DNA of 25,033 nucleotides from Apostichopus leukothele (GCA_010014835.2 JAAAKB020000030.1:1-25033), one strand, 5' to 3'; shown: positions 12,701-22,932, numbered from the stretch's first letter. Translations and numbers: made by a program. Notes: generated by a model not told the origin, from the sequence alone.

Positions 12701-15700
12701 AGACAATGTAAACAGGAATTCTTCAACAAAGAAACTATTTACAAGAACTGAAGCCCAAGGTCAGACCTATAACCTTCAGTGTATAGTTTGTATGCCCTTC
12801 TGTGCCACCCTAATATAAAAATATCTATTGTTAGAACTAACACTACTAACAAGACTGCAAACAATGCATACAAGTTCTCCTGACATAATATGCAGAACCC
12901 TATAACAAATTTAGATCGGTTATTAAACATGATCTTATGAAAAACAACATCTAGCAAAAAGGAGAGAAAGGTAATGCCAGAACTGCAATAAAGTCACAAA
13001 ATATAAGAATATGTAAAAGGAATAGGGCGAGAAGTAGCGGCCGCAATTCACCCAACCACTACATATAACCCTGCTACATTAAAATCCATCCAAACTTCCC
13101 TAATTGAATAGGACACTTAAATGGCTGGCATGACTAGTGGAAAACATGGTAAGCACCAAGCAATATCCAGTTCGGTACAGATTCAGTTATTCAAATGGAT
13201 AGTTTCTACACCAAAACCACACTTACAGACATTTTGGGAGGTATTATGAAAATGAGGGTAACTTATCTGTAGTGACTGATCACTAAGGGTCTTCAGTGCT
13301 GAAAGGTTACCAGATTACTCAAGACAAAGTGGAGCGAGAGTGCTTAGGTTGTGGGGAGACAGGTAAGCGAATAAGCCAGAAAGTGAAGTAAATTGACAGA
13401 CTCTCTTGATACATAGCCATGGTCATGCTATGGTGGACATGTTTTTTCTAGGCATGTGATACTAAATCTGTGTACTAAAGTCAAATGATTTATGTGAATC
13501 TCTTTGTCTACTATAAGTTATTTAACATTCCTCCTCCTCCTGCTATTTCCTAATTAATCAATAATAACAGAAATGTAATTAAGTAACTCACAAGTGAGTT
13601 AGGTCTTCCTTCCATTCTACAACTGCTTTTATATGTGGTGGTTCTCCTTTTGAAGCTGTGAATTGCAACATGCTAATTAGAAAGAGAAAGTGAGAGACAT
13701 TAAGCACTGTTTCATTATTAGGAACAGTAGACAAACAGACATACTAATTACCTATAAACACAGATTTATATTTAAAGAATCACACAGGCATACTGATATA
13801 AAATAAGGGCATGAAAGGAAAATGGAATGTGGCCAGTTAATTCTGGATATAGACAAAGAAAATTGTTCAACATTAATCGCTTGCAAATAAGAACATCACA
13901 GCCTTTTATACGCATCATATTACATGAACCATTTATGGTGCAACACCGTATTGTGCAATATAACAACCAGCTCACATGATATAGCACCAGCACAACAGTT
14001 AAAGTACACCAGATACAACACCAGCTCACATGATACAACACCAGCTCACGATACAACACCAGCTCACATGATACAAACCAGTTCATATGATACAAACCAG
14101 TTCACATGATAGTGCACAAGATACAACACCATCTCACATGATACAACAACAGCTCACATGATACAAAACCAGTTCACAAGATACAAAACCAGTTCACATG
14201 ATACAGTGCACAAGATACAACACCATCTCACATGATACAACACCAGCTCACACATTACATCAGCAGCCCACATGACACAACACCAGGTTGGATTATATTC
14301 TACATTACTTCAGATGATACCTCAGTTCACAAGATAACCTGTGTCTTCAATCAAGTGAACAACGTGTACCCCTACCTGCTGACAATATGATGGTACAATG
14401 GTCTGCTACACTGGCTGGTCAAGATACTCCGGTTTCCATTCTGATCTGAGCAAACCCCAATCCTAAGAGAACAACCCTGGAGGGAAAAAATGAATTGTAT
14501 AATGAACATTTCATCAGCTAGGCTTTGTCAATAGCCATCACTTTTCACTCATGAACAGAGATGAAACTTGGGAACCTCACTCTCTTGATAATTTCAACTC
14601 TAGGAATTCCAAGGCACAAAAAAAGCAGATGTCAAAAGACAACGATGTAGATGCAGCAATGAGAAAACAAATCTTGATCAGCCAAAAGGCACATCAAGAA
14701 ATACTAGTATTACCTCAAGAGTAACATTAGCAGACAGGCTTTACAACAAACCTTAGCACTCTTTTAACTTGATGCATTTGAAAATGCATTAATGAGTTCT
14801 ACAGTACTGTGCATTGAACAATAGCAATAACATGATTTGAGTAGACACAGATAAGACACAAGTGAGGTTTATAAAGCTTAATGATATTCTTCTTCAGAAT
14901 TGCAAGTGTTAAAAATTGGAGACAACTTGCAAATAGTGAGAAATATTTTAGTTGAAAGAACAATCCTTGTTCGCTTTAATACCCTGATTTATTATTGATG
15001 GTGTCTAATTAATTGAACTCACTAATAACACAAGACAATCTTAAAAATGTTCCAAATGTTAAAGTAGAGCAGTTACAAAGTTTAAAGCTTTGTCAAGCTC
15101 CAAGAAGAATGAAGATGACCAGGAAGGAAGAATCCAAAAAACACATGGTAACCATGGTAACATGAGATGGAGGCTGTTTGACTGGAAGCTAAGGGACTAA
15201 GTGTGTGAAATACGTTACCGGATTGCTATATAGCAACCATAGAGAGAGAGTACCAAACTTGAAAGGAGACAGGTAAGCAAAGAAGCAAAGGAAATTTTAA
15301 TGTTACTCCATATACTATAGTAGCGTAGCTGTGATAGGTTCTAGAAGATGTTTATCATACAGTGACTAGAAATATCCAGCATTCATTGATGCATATACAC
15401 GTGTACACTTGACAATCGAAGAATACTACCCTTAACAAAATATGATGTCATTAATCAGAATTATCAAATTATTTGAAATATGATCATCTTGTTTTGAGTC
15501 ATAAAGTTAACCACAGTGGTAGGAGGAAGTTAAGTGATTACTGGGAATGTCCTACGGCGATAGAGTATTGCAATCGGAAGAATAAAGCTCTCCGTATCAA
15601 TGAGAATCTGTCATTTCATTAATTCTAAACCCCTGGGGCATCAAACCCAACTGTAATTCTAAATTAACTCTTTGAAAAAGGAGCGCAGAAAGGAAAACAT

Positions 15701-18700
15701 TCATTGCAATAATTCTCTCCGTCACATCAGCTGCTACTGTATGCGGGTTGTTGATCAGAAATGCTTTTACTTCTCATAAAGAGAATGCTTATTTGTTGAA
15801 TGTCTGAACGATGCCAACTTCACACATTCCATACTGAATGTATGTACACTATGGTGCACTGTATCTCTGCATGTTAACAGACATCTGTGGATGATAGAAA
15901 TGCTTTCACATTCTTACAGAGTCTATTATGACATTATACTGTGTTTACTGTTTAACATATGTGCTCGTGTAAACATGGCAGTATCCATGCATGGGAGATT
16001 GTTAAACATAACATACGCATAAAAGAGATACAATACAAAATGTTATCCTTTGAGTATTACAAATTGCATTGGCAGTGCATGTTTGTGACGTGAACTAAAT
16101 ATATTTCGAATCCTCTAAGGTTCTTCTGCAGTAATTAAGTGAACAAACAAACATACAATAATCAAACACTGTTGAAATGCTTCCATTAATGTTGTTTGTT
16201 GGCCATAAAGGAAAATCCCTATTGAGTCTGTATTTTGTGCTTCAATGGCAGGGGAGATGAGGTTTATTGCCTGTTTTTTGCAAGCATGGGTCGAGATTAT
16301 ATCACCACATTATAATGCTAACTTCAAGTTGTCCATGTTTATGATCACGGACAAGTTCAGCTACAGGGCATCCGTTGTTATTTCTCCTGATACTGAGTGT
16401 GTGGTTGTTGAAACCAATATTGAAAGCTGCAGTTGTGTTTTCCCAGTGTAGGGCATCAATACATCCATATATACACTGTTAGCTTCCTTGATATGTACTA
16501 CCTCACACCTCATTATAATTGCTCAATCTTTACAAAAATAACAGAGCTGTCAAAGATTCCCTACAATATATTTCAGTTGTGTATATACGGTTGTAAGGGG
16601 ACAACACATTTAGCATACATGTTCAACTGTTGTGTTAATCAAAGGTTTATCATAAACCTATGACATCTGTATGATGTGGATCAGACAAGTTCTGATAAAA
16701 GTGAATCAGTTACAAGTGATTAAACTTCTTGCAATAATCAAGAGTAGGGCTATATACCCATGACCTCTGTAGTATGTAGATTAGCTAGGCTGGCTTGTAA
16801 GCAATAAAGCTTGTTACGTCACTAACATTGATTTATAAGTGACATATTTAACTATGGTTACACTCCTTGCGGGTCATCGAGAGTTTGGCATACTCCCATG
16901 ACATCTGTATTGTATGAGAGGATGAGAGGAGGCTGTCATTTTACTGACATTTTATTTAAGACAAAGTAGCAGACTCCTGACATCTTCCTCATCTAATTTT
17001 CTCTTCTCTTCTTCTTCTTATATAGTAAAAATATAAATATGACAGGAAAAGTTTTCATACTTTGTCGTCCTTTTAATAGAGGACAAAAAATATCAATTTA
17101 CCAAAGACTAAAATATCTGATCAATAAGGGTTTGGTATATATTCACATTTCAAAGGAACTGCAATATCCTTTTTATTTATCACTTATGTATACATTATTC
17201 ATTATCAAAATATCATGACTTACTTTAATGACCATCGGCTATACTCTCCCTTTAATAATCATGTAAATGATAGCACAAATAAATAACCTATAACTAATTC
17301 TGCTAGATTATTATACCTTATTCCCATATTGCAACTGGCATTTCATTCACTCAAAAACTCACTAGCACCTCAATTTTGTAAACCATCACTTATATGAATT
17401 ATTCTGAAGTTCTTAATCACAATAAATCATACCTATATATCTTTTCAGGACTGATTTATTTGACTGAATTGTTATGTATATCAGTAATGGACACCGAAGT
17501 GTGGGTGTTGTGATCAGCCCCTCAAATTCAACAGAGCGCACGGCATTATCCACTTTAATAATATTGGAAAGTGGGTTGAACTGTGCGAGTCAGCAAACTA
17601 TACACTATTTATTCTATTCATGTTCAACACTGGAACGAAGAGTGCTACTTAAAGATGGAGGTTTGTCTGTTTGATCAAGCACAAGTACATTGTTTAAATG
17701 CAGAAAGCAGCTCTGTACAGCTGTTGCACACACAAAGGAATATGTATTGTGGTTATACTAGATGGACATTACAGTGTTAAAAGATTTCCGTTGAACAGCA
17801 TATATTATTTCCCTACAATTTCATTTTTTATACACATGCAAGCAACTCACCCTTGACATGACTTCTTCTATATGATTGCATCCCATTGCCTTCAACAAAA
17901 CAACCTTGAGTTGATTAAAATTAACATTTCGATCTATCTCTATGGCCATTGGCTGTCCGAATCTATGGAGAAAAACAATGTAGTAGTTAGTTGTCATCAT
18001 CCATCATCCTACATATGAAACAGTTTCTAAGTTTGGTTTTGATGTTAATATGCATTATTCCATGGTCCCCAGGGACCCACCCATATTATACTTCAAGAGG
18101 ACACCATTGTATCCGGTTACAATTTATATGTTTGAGTTGAGTAACCTTGCTGTAGTCTAACGGACTGGATAGCAATGAGATATTAAGCTTAGTCAGGCAG
18201 TATACGAAAATAACATCCACATAAAGATATGTAGATGTGCTGATACAACCAATCTGAATCTTCAAACAGTTTGGTTCATCTTGATCTCTGTGTGCATTCA
18301 GCATTGATTAATGATAGGTAGGATACTAGGGATACATGCTAAAATAAACACAGTCTCTACATCATGAAGTGAACACATTAAGTTATAATAAAACAAATTC
18401 CTGACAAGATGAGATATATAGTGAGTTACAAGCTACCCTTTAATAATTGATGTTTCAACCCAAATTACGATAGTATAAATGATTGAGGGCGGTGGAAAAA
18501 AACTGTGTTTCGAGAGTGATGTGGTTATTACTGAGAGACAATGGCAGCCTGAGATACGAAAGGAAAGAATTCAGCCAAGCAACCAACCAATGTTTATCAC
18601 AGGTGTGTCTTACAAAGTTCGTCAATATGTTAAACTGTAATGGCATTGTGGATTTCAAGTAAGTTTCATATTTACATGTTCTGTCTACCTCAAAACAAAT

Positions 18701-21700
18701 ATACAAGAAAATCCCCAACAACGAATTTAATAACTGGATTTAAAACCTGAAGAAAGCAATATTGTTTGGGATTCCTTTATTTCCTTCCCTAAATACTAAT
18801 CCCTGAAACGGTAATTACACAGAAGCATAATGCTCAGTTCATGCACAGTAAATTAACAGTGCAAAGACAGGAGCCCAGTTTAGCTACACATAGGCAACAC
18901 ATGATCTACTATATGTTGTAAAGTCTTAGAAATCAACGTTCAGTTGATGGGAATGGTCAACTTTGCACTGGACTTACCTTTTGCCCACTCTTCCATAGCC
19001 GACTTGATTAATAACTAGAAGAGTGACCGGCTCTTTGATTGGCTGGCCGTGATAGACACCATGTATGTATGGCCGAACCTGGCTAGAGGTCAGCGCACTG
19101 TACGAGTTGTTTGGAATTTCAACGGCATAGATGTTGTCTCCATCTCGAACATCATGAAGAGGCTGCAGGTCGGAGAAACATCGGTAGAAACCATCTGCAT
19201 AGACTTCACAAAGGACCAGCTGTGGGGATAAATCAACACCTGATTTTAAAAGGAACTTATATAGTTGAAGACTGAATTGATTCCTTTAAATGTATATCAG
19301 TTCCCTACATAATTGTTAAGTGTTACCGAACACATTAGTTCATTCAGAGTTATATTTTCATTGACTACAATATATACATTGAACCCAAACCAAGCCTAGA
19401 ATTTCATACTTTTAGTCACTTGCCAAAACATGCACAATATCCTGGCTGAAGTCAAATTCACACATGCATTTTCCTTGAAATAATACCAAAGCAACATGAA
19501 CATAAAACTGTCACAATTTATTTCATCTTGAGGGATACAGTCATCCCAAAACATGGAAATGCTGCTTGCCAAGATTGGACTCTGAATGGCAGCAAATTTG
19601 TCAGGGTCCTACAGCTCAGTAAATTGTCAATAAATTTGTTGTGCCCTCGGAGGAGAATGGGAGACAATGGGAAAATTTGCTACATGTTAATACCCAGTAT
19701 GCTACAGTATAACAGAGACTGACAATTTGAGAGTCTTACTGGGAGTGAATTTCATATCCCTGAATTTCAAGATCCAAGTTTGGCCTATACTAAAATAATG
19801 AAATGAAATAGTTTGCCAAGCACCTCCAAACACTCGCTAAATAGAACAGGGAGAAGAAAAAAGCCTCTTTAGATCTAGAATGATCTCATACACTTTATAT
19901 AGCTGAGCTATGTAAACCTATCAAAGTTATCCTTAAGAAGGTATAAAGCAATATGGATGTTGACAAGCAGTCAATTTATTTAGTTTCTCTCTCATCTCAA
20001 GAGCTCAAATCTTGTTTCCCAAGGAGAGTTGAAGAGCGAATGCCATTTGCTGATAAAAATAACTATTTTGATCTGGGTTTGAAAGGAGATTGGCTGCAGA
20101 ATGATACTTTATATTTGTCTTGAATTTTTGAGCAGCTAAACTCTCTAGAGTTATTACATGAAGTCATGTGAACCAGCATTCTTGAGGACATAAATAGCAT
20201 TTCATATTTTAAATGCATAGCAACAGTTTATGTTGTGTAATTCAAATAAGTGCATGGTGAGAGTGTAACTCTCAGAGTGTAGAATGGCTGACAAAGATTG
20301 AAATCATTGGCTAGTCAGCATCTGCTTTTTGGAGACCATTTCTTATGTACTTTAAAAACCGAGTTCCACTTTTATTTTTCAGTACTACACCAATCATGAT
20401 TTTCTACCATATACTGTAGTAGAGAAGTTATCATCAGCACCACTACAGTACATTAATAACCCGTCATGAGTAAGTTTCCATGGAGGTTGAAAAGGTATTA
20501 AAATCGAAATTACATGTTTAATACTATAATTACGCACTTTCCATCCAACTTGGTGTATGAATGTCCCAGTCTCATGGAAACTTTTAGATTCCTCTGACCT
20601 GATTTGTTCCAGATATAGGATCCTCCCCCTCTTCAATAGAAACAGTCACAATCTATCTGCCTAGAGGTAATTCCATCTCGTTTTTTGAATCTTTTAAGTG
20701 TTTTGCTCTCATTAAAGTGTGAGAAGCTGCTTTAAGACGTTCACGAGATCAAATTATATTTGAGATTCGTGCGAACGAATAGACGAGACTAGCGACTACA
20801 AGACACACTTTATTCATCAACTCCATATAACTGTGCATTTGTGAGCCGAAACGATACTACTGTACCACAGCAATGTAAGATCTGTATATGTTATATTATG
20901 TAAGTATCTGGCAGTCTACATACATGTTTATGCAGTCACAGAAGAATCATGGCTAGTCATACACAATCACCCATAGTCATTAGTTGTTTGAAACCATTGA
21001 AATTCAGTTATCATGGACCTCACAGTTGACTTTGTTATAACTCCAATAAATTTTTATGGCAGATATCGCAATCCAATGGATCCTGCATGAAGTATTAAAG
21101 GGGATGTCCACTGAACAGCAGCCAGTGATGCTATTAAAGCTGCAGTCATATTTGGATGGTTGAACTACAGTCAGTTGATGCCAAAGTACTTTTCTGGAGG
21201 TGATGACTCTTCTTATTATTGACAGATGTTTTCAACTAGTTATGGGTGACCAATAATTGCATACTTTTGTACACTAGTGACAACCTTTTAAGCCAAGGCT
21301 ATAAGCAGTTTTAATACAGAATGAACTAGCCTTGCTACGGGGTATGTTAGAGTATCAAAGCGGTTAGGCACAACAGTATCAATATTATTTCCAATACCAG
21401 TATATTGGTCTAACAATACAGTATCAAAGATACCTAAAATATCAAGATTCAAATTTTGCAGAACTACTACCTACACATAAGGTTTGTCAACTCAAAATTT
21501 ACATGGTGCTTGAAGTTCATATCTAATTTGGGTACACCATAGTAAGAGCAAGAACCCTGTTGTTTTTTGTGAGGGTCAGTTTAAGGTCAACAAGTGTTAA
21601 AGTCTGAAACTTAAAGCATGATCATTCTCAAAGTAAACGACCTAGAATTAACATCATGCTTGGTATGATGGTTTGTGCAAAACCTCTGCTGTCAACAATT

Positions 21701-22576
21701 GGTCAAATCTTGAAAATATTATGTTACATGTTCTCACAGAAAATGTGACAATGAATGGCTAAACCTGTTGACTCGCTGGTTTTTCTTTTTATACTGCAAC
21801 AATGTGTGGAATCTTTTAGCAAAGTGGATTAACAGATGCATCACTGAAAGCAGTACAGTACTTCTGTGAGAAACAATGCACCATGATTGTAAGAATATTT
21901 ATATGTAAATCAACAATATAAAACGAGAAGGTTGATGGTACTTGGGGTTTGCACTTTGCTGGGTTTGTTGGACAAGCTATGAAGATGGTGATGGTTTGTC
22001 TGACATTTCAGGAGATTATGCAACTTTAGTTGCATTAATAATTATGAAGTAATAGCTCATTTCCAGAAAATTACGTTGAAATTGTACAAGAATATTTGTA
22101 TCTTAATCTCATACTGGTATCATTATCATATTTTATACTTTTTGGTATACGGGTATCTGGCAACCTGCCAAACCACTGATACCAACATACCCTCTGTTGC
22201 ATTGGTAATACTGTCATACTATTGTGCCTTAAAAGTGACCTACCCTTGTAACAGCAATCCGGCACTGTTTGGCAACCTCTCCTCTTAACTCAGCCACTCT
22301 TCCACTTGATTCTACCTTGACGGCCATCTTTATGACCCGTGGTTCCCCCGTGATGAAGGCTACCACCACGGTCAATACTCTTGTGGTTCGTTGGGGGATT
22401 GGCACCGACACGCACAAGAAAGGCTCAAACGTACTGCTCTGCTGCCCACAGTTGAGGCATTTTAGTGATGACCGGAACTGAGCATGGAAAATATCATGAA
22501 TGAAACTGCTATTGTGTCTGAGGTAGTTGGCCTGACTCTCTGCTGCGAGCAGTTCATCTGACTTGTTGTGACTATT
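6244..22576 (-). CDS. USP31: Ubiquitin-specific protease, USP31/USP43 type (nine exons, 5' part outside window)
   Basis: This is a deubiquitinase of the papain-like USP (peptidase C19) family, which cleaves ubiquitin from proteins. The exons, in transcript order, are 22576-22244, 19219-18978, 17962-17851, 14476-14376, 13672-13592, 11571-11442, 9526-9407, 7873-7603 and 6713-6244. All junctions are GT-AG and all phases match, giving 1860 bp (619 codons plus TGA). Numbering from the first residue in the window, CXXC pairs at 40/43 and 342/345 form the fingers zinc ribbon. HLKRF lies at 367-371, the catalytic His at 461 in GGHYTAYCKN, the catalytic Asp at 479 in WYHFDD, and the domain ends with YILFYHRR at 496-503. 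A ubiquitin-like insert lies between the two CXXC pairs, as in USP31 and USP43. The Cys box (GNTCFMN-like) and the QHDAQEF region are absent and must lie beyond 25033. An invertebrate gene may be co-orthologous to both USP31 and USP43; the SEDxxxxxxAYILFYxRR ending favours USP31. Confidence 0.9.
6850..7390. repeat. AT-rich minisatellite, 23-bp unit, 113-bp higher-order repeat
   Basis: About two dozen tandem units resembling ATGTAACACAGTACTAATCA plus AAT make up roughly 540 bp. Units from 6903 to 7040 keep a strict 23-bp register. From 7041 a 113-bp composite (one 21-bp unit plus four 23-bp units) repeats, with starts at 7041, 7154 and 7267; the third copy is degenerate. The array occupies most of the 889-bp intron between exons H and I. 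Open frames read through it on the minus strand (LLLCYIF-like) are by-products of the repeat. Confidence 0.95.
7603..7873 (-). CDS. USP31: USP exon H: palm domain up to the catalytic His box
   Basis: The exon is 271 bp, entered in phase 0 and left in phase 1, residues 374-463 plus split codon 464. The acceptor is TCTGTTTCAG and the donor is TACACAG/GTAAAG. It opens TSSSRHKLSTMVQFPVEGLD followed by LSSYV, the RxKLxTxVxFPLxGLDhSxYV block. A polar, Asn/Gln/Ser-rich insert follows (residues about 402-440) and is probably a surface loop. The exon ends CMYDLHAVCNHVGNLSGGHYT, with the catalytic histidine at residue 461. The insert length is typical of USP31/USP43, where this loop is expanded relative to other USPs. 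Confidence 0.96.
7874..9406. other. Intron between exons G and H
   Basis: This is a 1533-bp intron of the USP gene (donor GTGTGA at 9406, acceptor CAG at 7874). No repeat, RNA gene or exon-like segment was recognised in it. Small open frames near 7744-7950 and 8182-8391 have no supporting features. Confidence 0.75.
9407..9526 (-). CDS. USP31: USP exon G: second zinc-ribbon half and HLKRF strand
   Basis: The exon is exactly 40 codons, phase 0 at both ends, residues 334-373. The acceptor is TTTATCCTCAG and the donor is AAACAG/GTGTGA. The product begins LAADNAWQCMNCRKLQQ, with the second CXXC zinc pair at 342 and 345. It continues TKKLSLWSLPDILVVHLKRF, one of the most conserved stretches of all USPs. 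The near match to LAPDDAWRCPHCKxLQQG-x-x-x-LSLWTLPDxLIIHLKRFRQ places it firmly with USP31/USP43. Confidence 0.96.
9636..10200 (+). repeat. Possible retroposed fragment, compositionally distinct, with AATAAA end
   Basis: The block is T-rich on the plus strand. Its left end has about eight CpG in 9640-9725, unlike the surrounding intron. Its right end reads ATTGAATAAACTTGATTCAC near 10181-10200, resembling a polyadenylated 3' terminus. No reading frame, poly(A) tail or clear target-site duplication was seen, so its identity as an inserted element is only a suspicion. Confidence 0.25.
10331..10358 (+). other. Candidate G-quadruplex motif
   Basis: Four G runs (4, 3, 4 and 7 bases) are separated by loops of 1, 1 and 8 bases, which fits the standard quadruplex pattern. 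It lies on the strand opposite the USP transcript, inside an intron. Confidence 0.6.
10831..10898. repeat. Local duplication with 42-bp spacing
   Basis: TTGAGATAACCTGTTGACCC at 10831 recurs at 10873 with few changes (TTGAGATAACATGTTCACCC), both followed by CTTGA. A more distant relative of the CCTGTTGACC core appears at about 11112 and overlaps the DR4 motif. Confidence 0.75.
11117..11132 (-). promoter_or_regulatory. Perfect DR4 nuclear-receptor-type direct repeat
   Basis: The minus strand reads AGGTCA AATG AGGTCA, two perfect hexamer half-sites with a 4-base spacer. This is the pattern bound by thyroid-hormone/LXR-type receptors with RXR in animals. It sits in an intron 310 bp downstream of exon F. 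The sequence match is exact; function is not shown. Confidence 0.3.
11442..11571 (-). CDS. USP31: USP exon F: linker back into the catalytic core
   Basis: The exon is 130 bp. Its first base completes codon 290 and it ends in phase 0, residues 291-333. The acceptor is AATGATGCAG and the donor is AGAAAAG/GTTAGA, a weaker but canonical GT. The product starts FSEGAIDVHIAEHEDYRRL, the acidic linker that precedes catalytic-core re-entry. It ends VCATLQECLDIFTQEEK, equivalent to VTLDECFxLYTKEEQL of other USPs, where the chain returns to the palm and fingers. A longer open frame runs past the donor to about 11220, but that part has no similarity to the family. Confidence 0.92.
11572..13591. other. 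Intron between exons E and F
   Basis: This 2020-bp intron contains antisense splice-donor module copy 1 (13285-13370). The rest is AT-rich unique sequence. Small open frames at 12246-12434 (hydrophobic) and 12739-12957 lack any coding support. Confidence 0.7.
13285..13370 (+). other. Antisense first-exon-like module, copy 1
   Basis: The copy has AAGGG at 13285, TTCAGTGCT at 13292, TTACC.GATT near 13307, ACTCAAGACAAA near 13317, AGAGTGC at 13337 and GGAGACAGGTAAG at 13355-13367. The splice-donor-like cut would fall after 13362. It shares its first half with copy 2 and its middle and 3' half with copy 3. There is no good TATA box. It lies antisense in an intron of the USP gene. Confidence 0.5.
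13592..13672 (-). CDS. USP31: USP exon E: 81-bp microexon-like coding exon
   Basis: The exon is 81 bp, entered with one base completing codon 263 and left in phase 2, residues 264-289. The acceptor is a long pyrimidine tract ending CTAATTAG and the donor is CTCACTT/GTGAGT, a strong site. It encodes MLQFTASKGEPPHIKAVVEW followed by KEDLTH. The PPHIKxVVEW core is a family signature (usually GPPHVKLVVEW). A second possible acceptor (TTCACAG), 20 bases into the exon, would put the reading frame out of step with exon D, so it was not used. Confidence 0.87.
13960..14290. repeat. Minisatellite, about 20-bp unit
   Basis: Tandem, imperfect units resemble GATACAACACCAGCTCACAT, with variants CCAGTTCACA and CCATCTCACA, about 16 copies. 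A longer composite containing GTGCACAAGATACAACACC recurs at 14112 and 14206 (94 bp apart). The array fills much of the 703-bp intron between exons D and E and ends about 85 bp from exon D. Confidence 0.93.
14376..14476 (-). CDS. USP31: USP exon D: insert region, PLYHHIV motif
   Basis: The exon is 101 bp, entered in phase 0 and left in phase 2, residues 230-262 plus split codon 263. The acceptor is TTTTCCCTCCAG and the donor is GTCAGCAG/GTAGGG; the next in-frame codon past the donor is a stop. It encodes GCSLRIGVCSDQNGN and ends RPLYHHIVSR, corresponding to the I-R-V-x-x-G ... PLYxxxVxR block just before the helix that follows in the family. The sequence is less conserved than in the neighbouring exons. 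The phase agreement with exons C and E is the main support. Confidence 0.85.
15191..15280 (+). other. Antisense first-exon-like module, copy 2
   Basis: The copy begins AAGGGACTAAGTG at 15191, has TTACCGGATT near 15214, AGAGTAC at 15247 and GGAGACAGGTAAG at 15265-15277. The spacing from the AGAGT.C motif to the 13-mer is 18 bases, as in copy 1. The bases after the 13-mer (CAAAGAAGC) also resemble copy 1 (CGAATAAGC), so the similarity extends past the donor. No TATA box was seen upstream. Confidence 0.5.
16632..16925. repeat. Degenerate local repeat with CCCATGAC.TCTGTA core
   Basis: Two segments starting at 16728 and 16866 (138 bp apart) share CTTGC, ATC.AGAGT, GGC.ATA and CCCATGAC.TCTGTA in the same order over about 55 bp. 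A third, weaker copy of the core (CCTATGACATCTGTA) is at about 16656. A still weaker trace (CTCCTGACATCT) is near 16975. Confidence 0.65.
17851..17962 (-). CDS. USP31: USP exon C: insert region
   Basis: The exon is 112 bp. Its first base completes codon 192 and it ends in phase 0, covering residues 193-229. The acceptor is TTTTTCTCCATAG and the donor is TCAAGG/GTGAGT. The product begins FGQPMAIEIDRNVNFNQLK and continues with a predicted helix, VVLLKAMGCNHIEEVMSR. This matches the R-FG-P-h-h-h-x-h-DR-x-h-x-x-x-QL block of USP31/USP43-type proteins. It is too short to stand out as an open frame. It was found from the family pattern and confirmed by the splice phases on both sides. Confidence 0.9.
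17963..18977. other. Intron between exons B and C
   Basis: This is a 1015-bp intron of the USP gene with a strong donor (GTAAGTC). Nothing else was recognised in it. Open frames at 18086-18304 and 18455-18721 on the minus strand are unsupported. Confidence 0.8.
18978..19219 (-). CDS. USP31: USP exon B: ubiquitin-like insert, middle part
   Basis: The exon is 242 bp, entered in phase 0 and left in phase 2, residues 112-191 plus the split codon 192. The acceptor is TTATCCCCACAG and the donor is AAAAG/GTAAGTC, a strong site. It begins LVLCEVYADGFYRCFSD and contains DNIYAVEIP, matching the family pattern of an E-V/T-x-x-GF-x-R-x-FSD block followed by IYA-x-E-x-P. It ends LLVINQVGYGRVGKR, continued as R-FGQP in the next exon. 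A fragment read on the plus strand over 19049-19231 is only the shadow of this exon. Confidence 0.93.
19220..22243. other. Intron between exons A and B
   Basis: This 3024-bp intron is mostly AT-rich unique sequence. A patch with several CpG lies at about 20738-20795 (ACGTTCACGAG, GTGCGAACGAA, AGACGAGACTAGCGA). A short inverted pair TACTGTAGT / ACTACAGTA lies at about 20409 and 20441. AAAGGGGATGTCC near 21097 resembles the ends of some small transposons, but no matching inverted end was found. Confidence 0.7.
22244..22576 (-). CDS. USP31: USP exon A: first zinc-ribbon half and start of insert
   Basis: The exon is 333 bp, phase 0 at both ends, and encodes residues 1-111 of the visible part. 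The acceptor is TTAATTTCAG before AAT and the donor is ACAAGG/GTAGGT. It opens with a poorly conserved linker (NSHNKSDELL). Next comes FIHDIFHAQFRSSLKCLNC, the conserved USP stretch with the first CXXC zinc pair (residues 40 and 43), then STFEPFLCVSVPIP, which is diagnostic of USP31/USP43-like and related USPs. The last third, including VAFITGEPRV and GRVAELRGEV, begins the ubiquitin-like insert. The upstream exon carrying the Cys-box half of the domain was not found in 22577-25033. Confidence 0.93.
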
Positions 22577-22932
22577 CTGAAATTAATAAAACAGAAAAAC
22601 CAGGACTTTCTTATTATGTCATCAGAGGTAAACGATATCTACATGGGTAATGACTCGCATTGACAGCATAGACACATAACACAGTAAGTGACATTAGATT
22701 CCTGGAAGATATGTTGCACCAGTTGGCAGTCTGAAAATGGAGCGGTAAGGCCAAAATTACTGTGAAAATTTGCTGTTCGATTATAGTACTTCTACGATGC
22801 ACAAGGATGACAATACTCATGAACTTATTTTAAGTTTAGTAGCAACATTGTATATTATTCTGGATACTTTTGGGTTAGGAATTGGACGGCTCTTAGAAAC
22901 ACATTCAGTGGTAGAATGAGGGAGGGAGCTCG

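Larger units (their letters stand above)
14477..17850. other. Intron between exons C and D
   Basis: At 3374 bp this is the longest complete intron in the window. It contains antisense module copy 2 (15191-15280) and a pair of related about 60-bp segments (16728 and 16866). Open frames at 16245-16663 and 17474-17780 on the plus strand have no recognisable domain and no coding-like neighbours. Confidence 0.7.

Noticed and set aside
13772-14109. Open frames on both strands rich in SHDT or SWCCIW-type repeats
   Set aside because: They are products of the second minisatellite, with no start context, splice support or known domain.
19049-19231. Plus-strand open frame over exon B
   Set aside because: It is a shadow of the minus-strand coding exon, which has strong family motifs and clean splice sites.
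21097-21180. AAAGGGGATGTCC as the end of a small DNA transposon
   Set aside because: No inverted partner was found within the intron, so it cannot be supported.
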